64,000 nucleotides of DNA, from positions 5,879 to 69,878 of the forward strand of contig NZ_RQVR01000009.1 of NCBI RefSeq assembly GCF_003865365.1. Reading direction: 5' to 3'. Below are positions 63,070 through 64,000 of the stretch, in pieces; positions within the stretch are counted from its first letter, which is position 1, and each line of letters starts with the position of its first letter. Made by a program: the position numbers and the translations under genes. The DNA is from Flavobacterium macacae. Its GTDB lineage: Bacteria; Bacteroidota; Bacteroidia; Flavobacteriales; Flavobacteriaceae. A model generated the notes under the pieces. The model was not told where the DNA came from and made no database searches. It saw only the letters and a list, made by a program, of their open reading frames with translations.

Positions 63070-63635
63070 TTTCAGGCTGTAAAGTTTTGATTGTTGGCGG
63101 TTCTGCAGGAAGCTTGGAAGTTCTTTTGCAGTTAATTCCCGGTTTAAAAGCGTTACCTGATTTTTCTATGGTCATCATTTTGCATAGAAAATACACAGAT
63201 GATACGACTCTGGAAGAATTATTGAGTTTAAGAACCACAATTCCAGTAAAAGAAGTGGAAGATAAAACACCACTGGTTGCCGGTAATATTTACATCGCTC
63301 CAGCTGATTATCACCTTCTTTTTGAGAAATCGGGCGTACTTTCCTTAGATATTTCAGAAAAAGTAAATTACAGCCGTCCTAGTATTGATGTTTCCTTTGA
63401 ATCAGTGGCCGAAGCTTTTGGAGCCTCTGTAATTGGAGTTTTATTATCTGGAGCAAACGCTGACGGAACCTTAGGATTAAATGCGATTAAAGAAGCAGGA
63501 GGAAAGGTTGTTGTTCAAGATCCGGCTAGTGCGGGAATGCCGTTTATGCCACAAAATGCAATAGATAATGTGGTTGTCGATGAAGTCTTAAATGTCACCG
63601 ATTTATTCCGATTTATTTCTTCCATAAATCAATAA
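63051..63635 (+). CDS. CheB-type methylesterase without receiver domain
   Basis: A 194-residue catalytic domain only; the receiver of typical CheB (about 130 residues) is absent. The catalytic triad is visible as Ser18 (VGGSAGSLE), His45 (IILHRKYT) and Asp138 (LLSGANADGT). APADYHLLFE and KVVVQDPASAGMPFMPQNAI are family segments. It would reverse CheR-made glutamyl methyl esters. Lacking a receiver, it must be controlled by another protein, such as the single-domain regulator or the REC-kinase. It overlaps the CheR gene by 19 bp. Confidence 0.92.
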   Translation: MEKDALISGCKVLIVGGSAGSLEVLLQLIPGLKALPDFSMVIILHRKYTDDTTLEELLSLRTTIPVKEVEDKTPLVAGNIYIAPADYHLLFEKSGVLSLDISEKVNYSRPSIDVSFESVAEAFGASVIGVLLSGANADGTLGLNAIKEAGGKVVVQDPASAGMPFMPQNAIDNVVVDEVLNVTDLFRFISSINQ

Positions 63636-63649
63636 ATGACTTGCTTTTC

Positions 63650-63916
63650 TTAAAGAACAGTCCCGTCTTTTTTCCATCCATATAAAAAACGAATACAGTA
63701 AGGGCAAACTTCTCGGCCTAATTTTGCACCCACATCACGAGCTTGTTGTTCTGTTAAGCAAAAATAGGGCGGAATCCATTCGCTATGTTCCGTAGACACC
63801 TCTTTGCAAAGGCTGAGCATTGTTGAGGTGCATTCTTCAATTACCGTAAAATGTCCCTTAGAAATGTGAACGCTATACGTATCGTTGTCTCTTAAAAAAC
63901 TATAAGCCAAATCCAT
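63650..63916 (-). CDS. Hypothetical small protein with CPYC motif
   Basis: An 88-residue protein. It begins with MDLAYSFLRDNDTYSVHISKGHF and ends with EVCPYCIRFLYGWKKDGTVL. The CPYC pair and two more Cys suggest metal binding or redox, but no family is recognised. It is convergent with the CheB-like gene, and its start lies close to the window end. The remaining 84 bases show no further feature. Confidence 0.6.
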   Translation of the reverse strand: MDLAYSFLRDNDTYSVHISKGHFTVIEECTSTMLSLCKEVSTEHSEWIPPYFCLTEQQARDVGAKLGREVCPYCIRFLYGWKKDGTVL

Positions 63917-64000
63917 AATAGTAGTACTTTAAATAAGGGTTCCGTTAAAACAAAGCAAGATCTTCTAGTACAAAAAAACCGCTTACTTAAAGATACGGAA

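Overview
The window looks like a chromosomal segment of a Flavobacterium-type member of the Bacteroidota. The DNA is AT-rich. Promoters fit the phylum's TTG-N19-20-TAnnTTTG pattern. It encodes gliding and type IX secretion components (GldJ, PorU, PorV), a type IX secretion (T9SS) cargo protein with a C-terminal sorting domain, and a FabH-like synthase, a GbsR regulator and TlpA typical of the group. No phage, IS element, CRISPR array or rRNA operon was seen. There is one tRNA, tRNA-Val(UAC).

Layout. 0.1-5 kb: a GT4 glycosyltransferase, then pdhA-pdhC (E1 alpha and E2 of pyruvate dehydrogenase; E1 beta and E3 are not here) and cdd. 5-14 kb: porU-porV divergent from gldJ-murF, then a secreted GEVED/T9SS-sorting protein. 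14-21 kb: tRNA-Val, an exbB-exbD-tonB-folC operon, a Glu/Leu-type dehydrogenase, anmK and an acyl-CoA dehydrogenase. 21-26.3 kb: a hybrid kinase with REC and Hpt domains, convergent with an NtrC-type sigma-54 activator, followed by two tandem units that each carry a sigma-54-like promoter, an upstream repeat cluster and a hairpin terminator. One unit encodes a small secreted PepSY-like protein; the other has lost its coding region. 26-35 kb: M28 peptidase, SDR, SprT-like protein, mannose-1-P guanylyltransferase, TlpA, MlaF/MlaE, GT2, a methyltransferase, a flavobacterial hairpin element and a KAS III. 35-42 kb: group III truncated globin, gcvP, a UbiA-like protein, and a DCC1/membrane/SRPBCC operon that appears to be controlled by an adjacent GbsR/MarR regulator through two matching operators. 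42-50 kb: a small ORF, a membrane protein and a tyrosinase; M3 peptidase; purK/purE; DUF2130. 50-57 kb: an EamA transporter remnant next to a compact multi-hairpin RNA candidate, an ABC exporter, prolyl oligopeptidase, an outer-membrane barrel and DUF2147. 57-64 kb: a same-strand signalling operon (REC-kinase, triple-REC hybrid kinase, REC, CheR, CheB) without CheA.

How the genes work together. PorU/PorV finish secretion of T9SS cargo, and GldJ supports the gliding/secretion motor. ExbB/ExbD/TonB energise outer-membrane import. The kinase/REC/Hpt protein is well placed to phosphorylate the sigma-54 activator, whose likely targets are the two tandem units beside it. The strongest candidates for undescribed biology are this sigma-54 module with its apparently non-coding second unit, the structured RNA at 50465-50605, and the GbsR operator pair. 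All functional assignments are from reading translated sequence; no database search was run.
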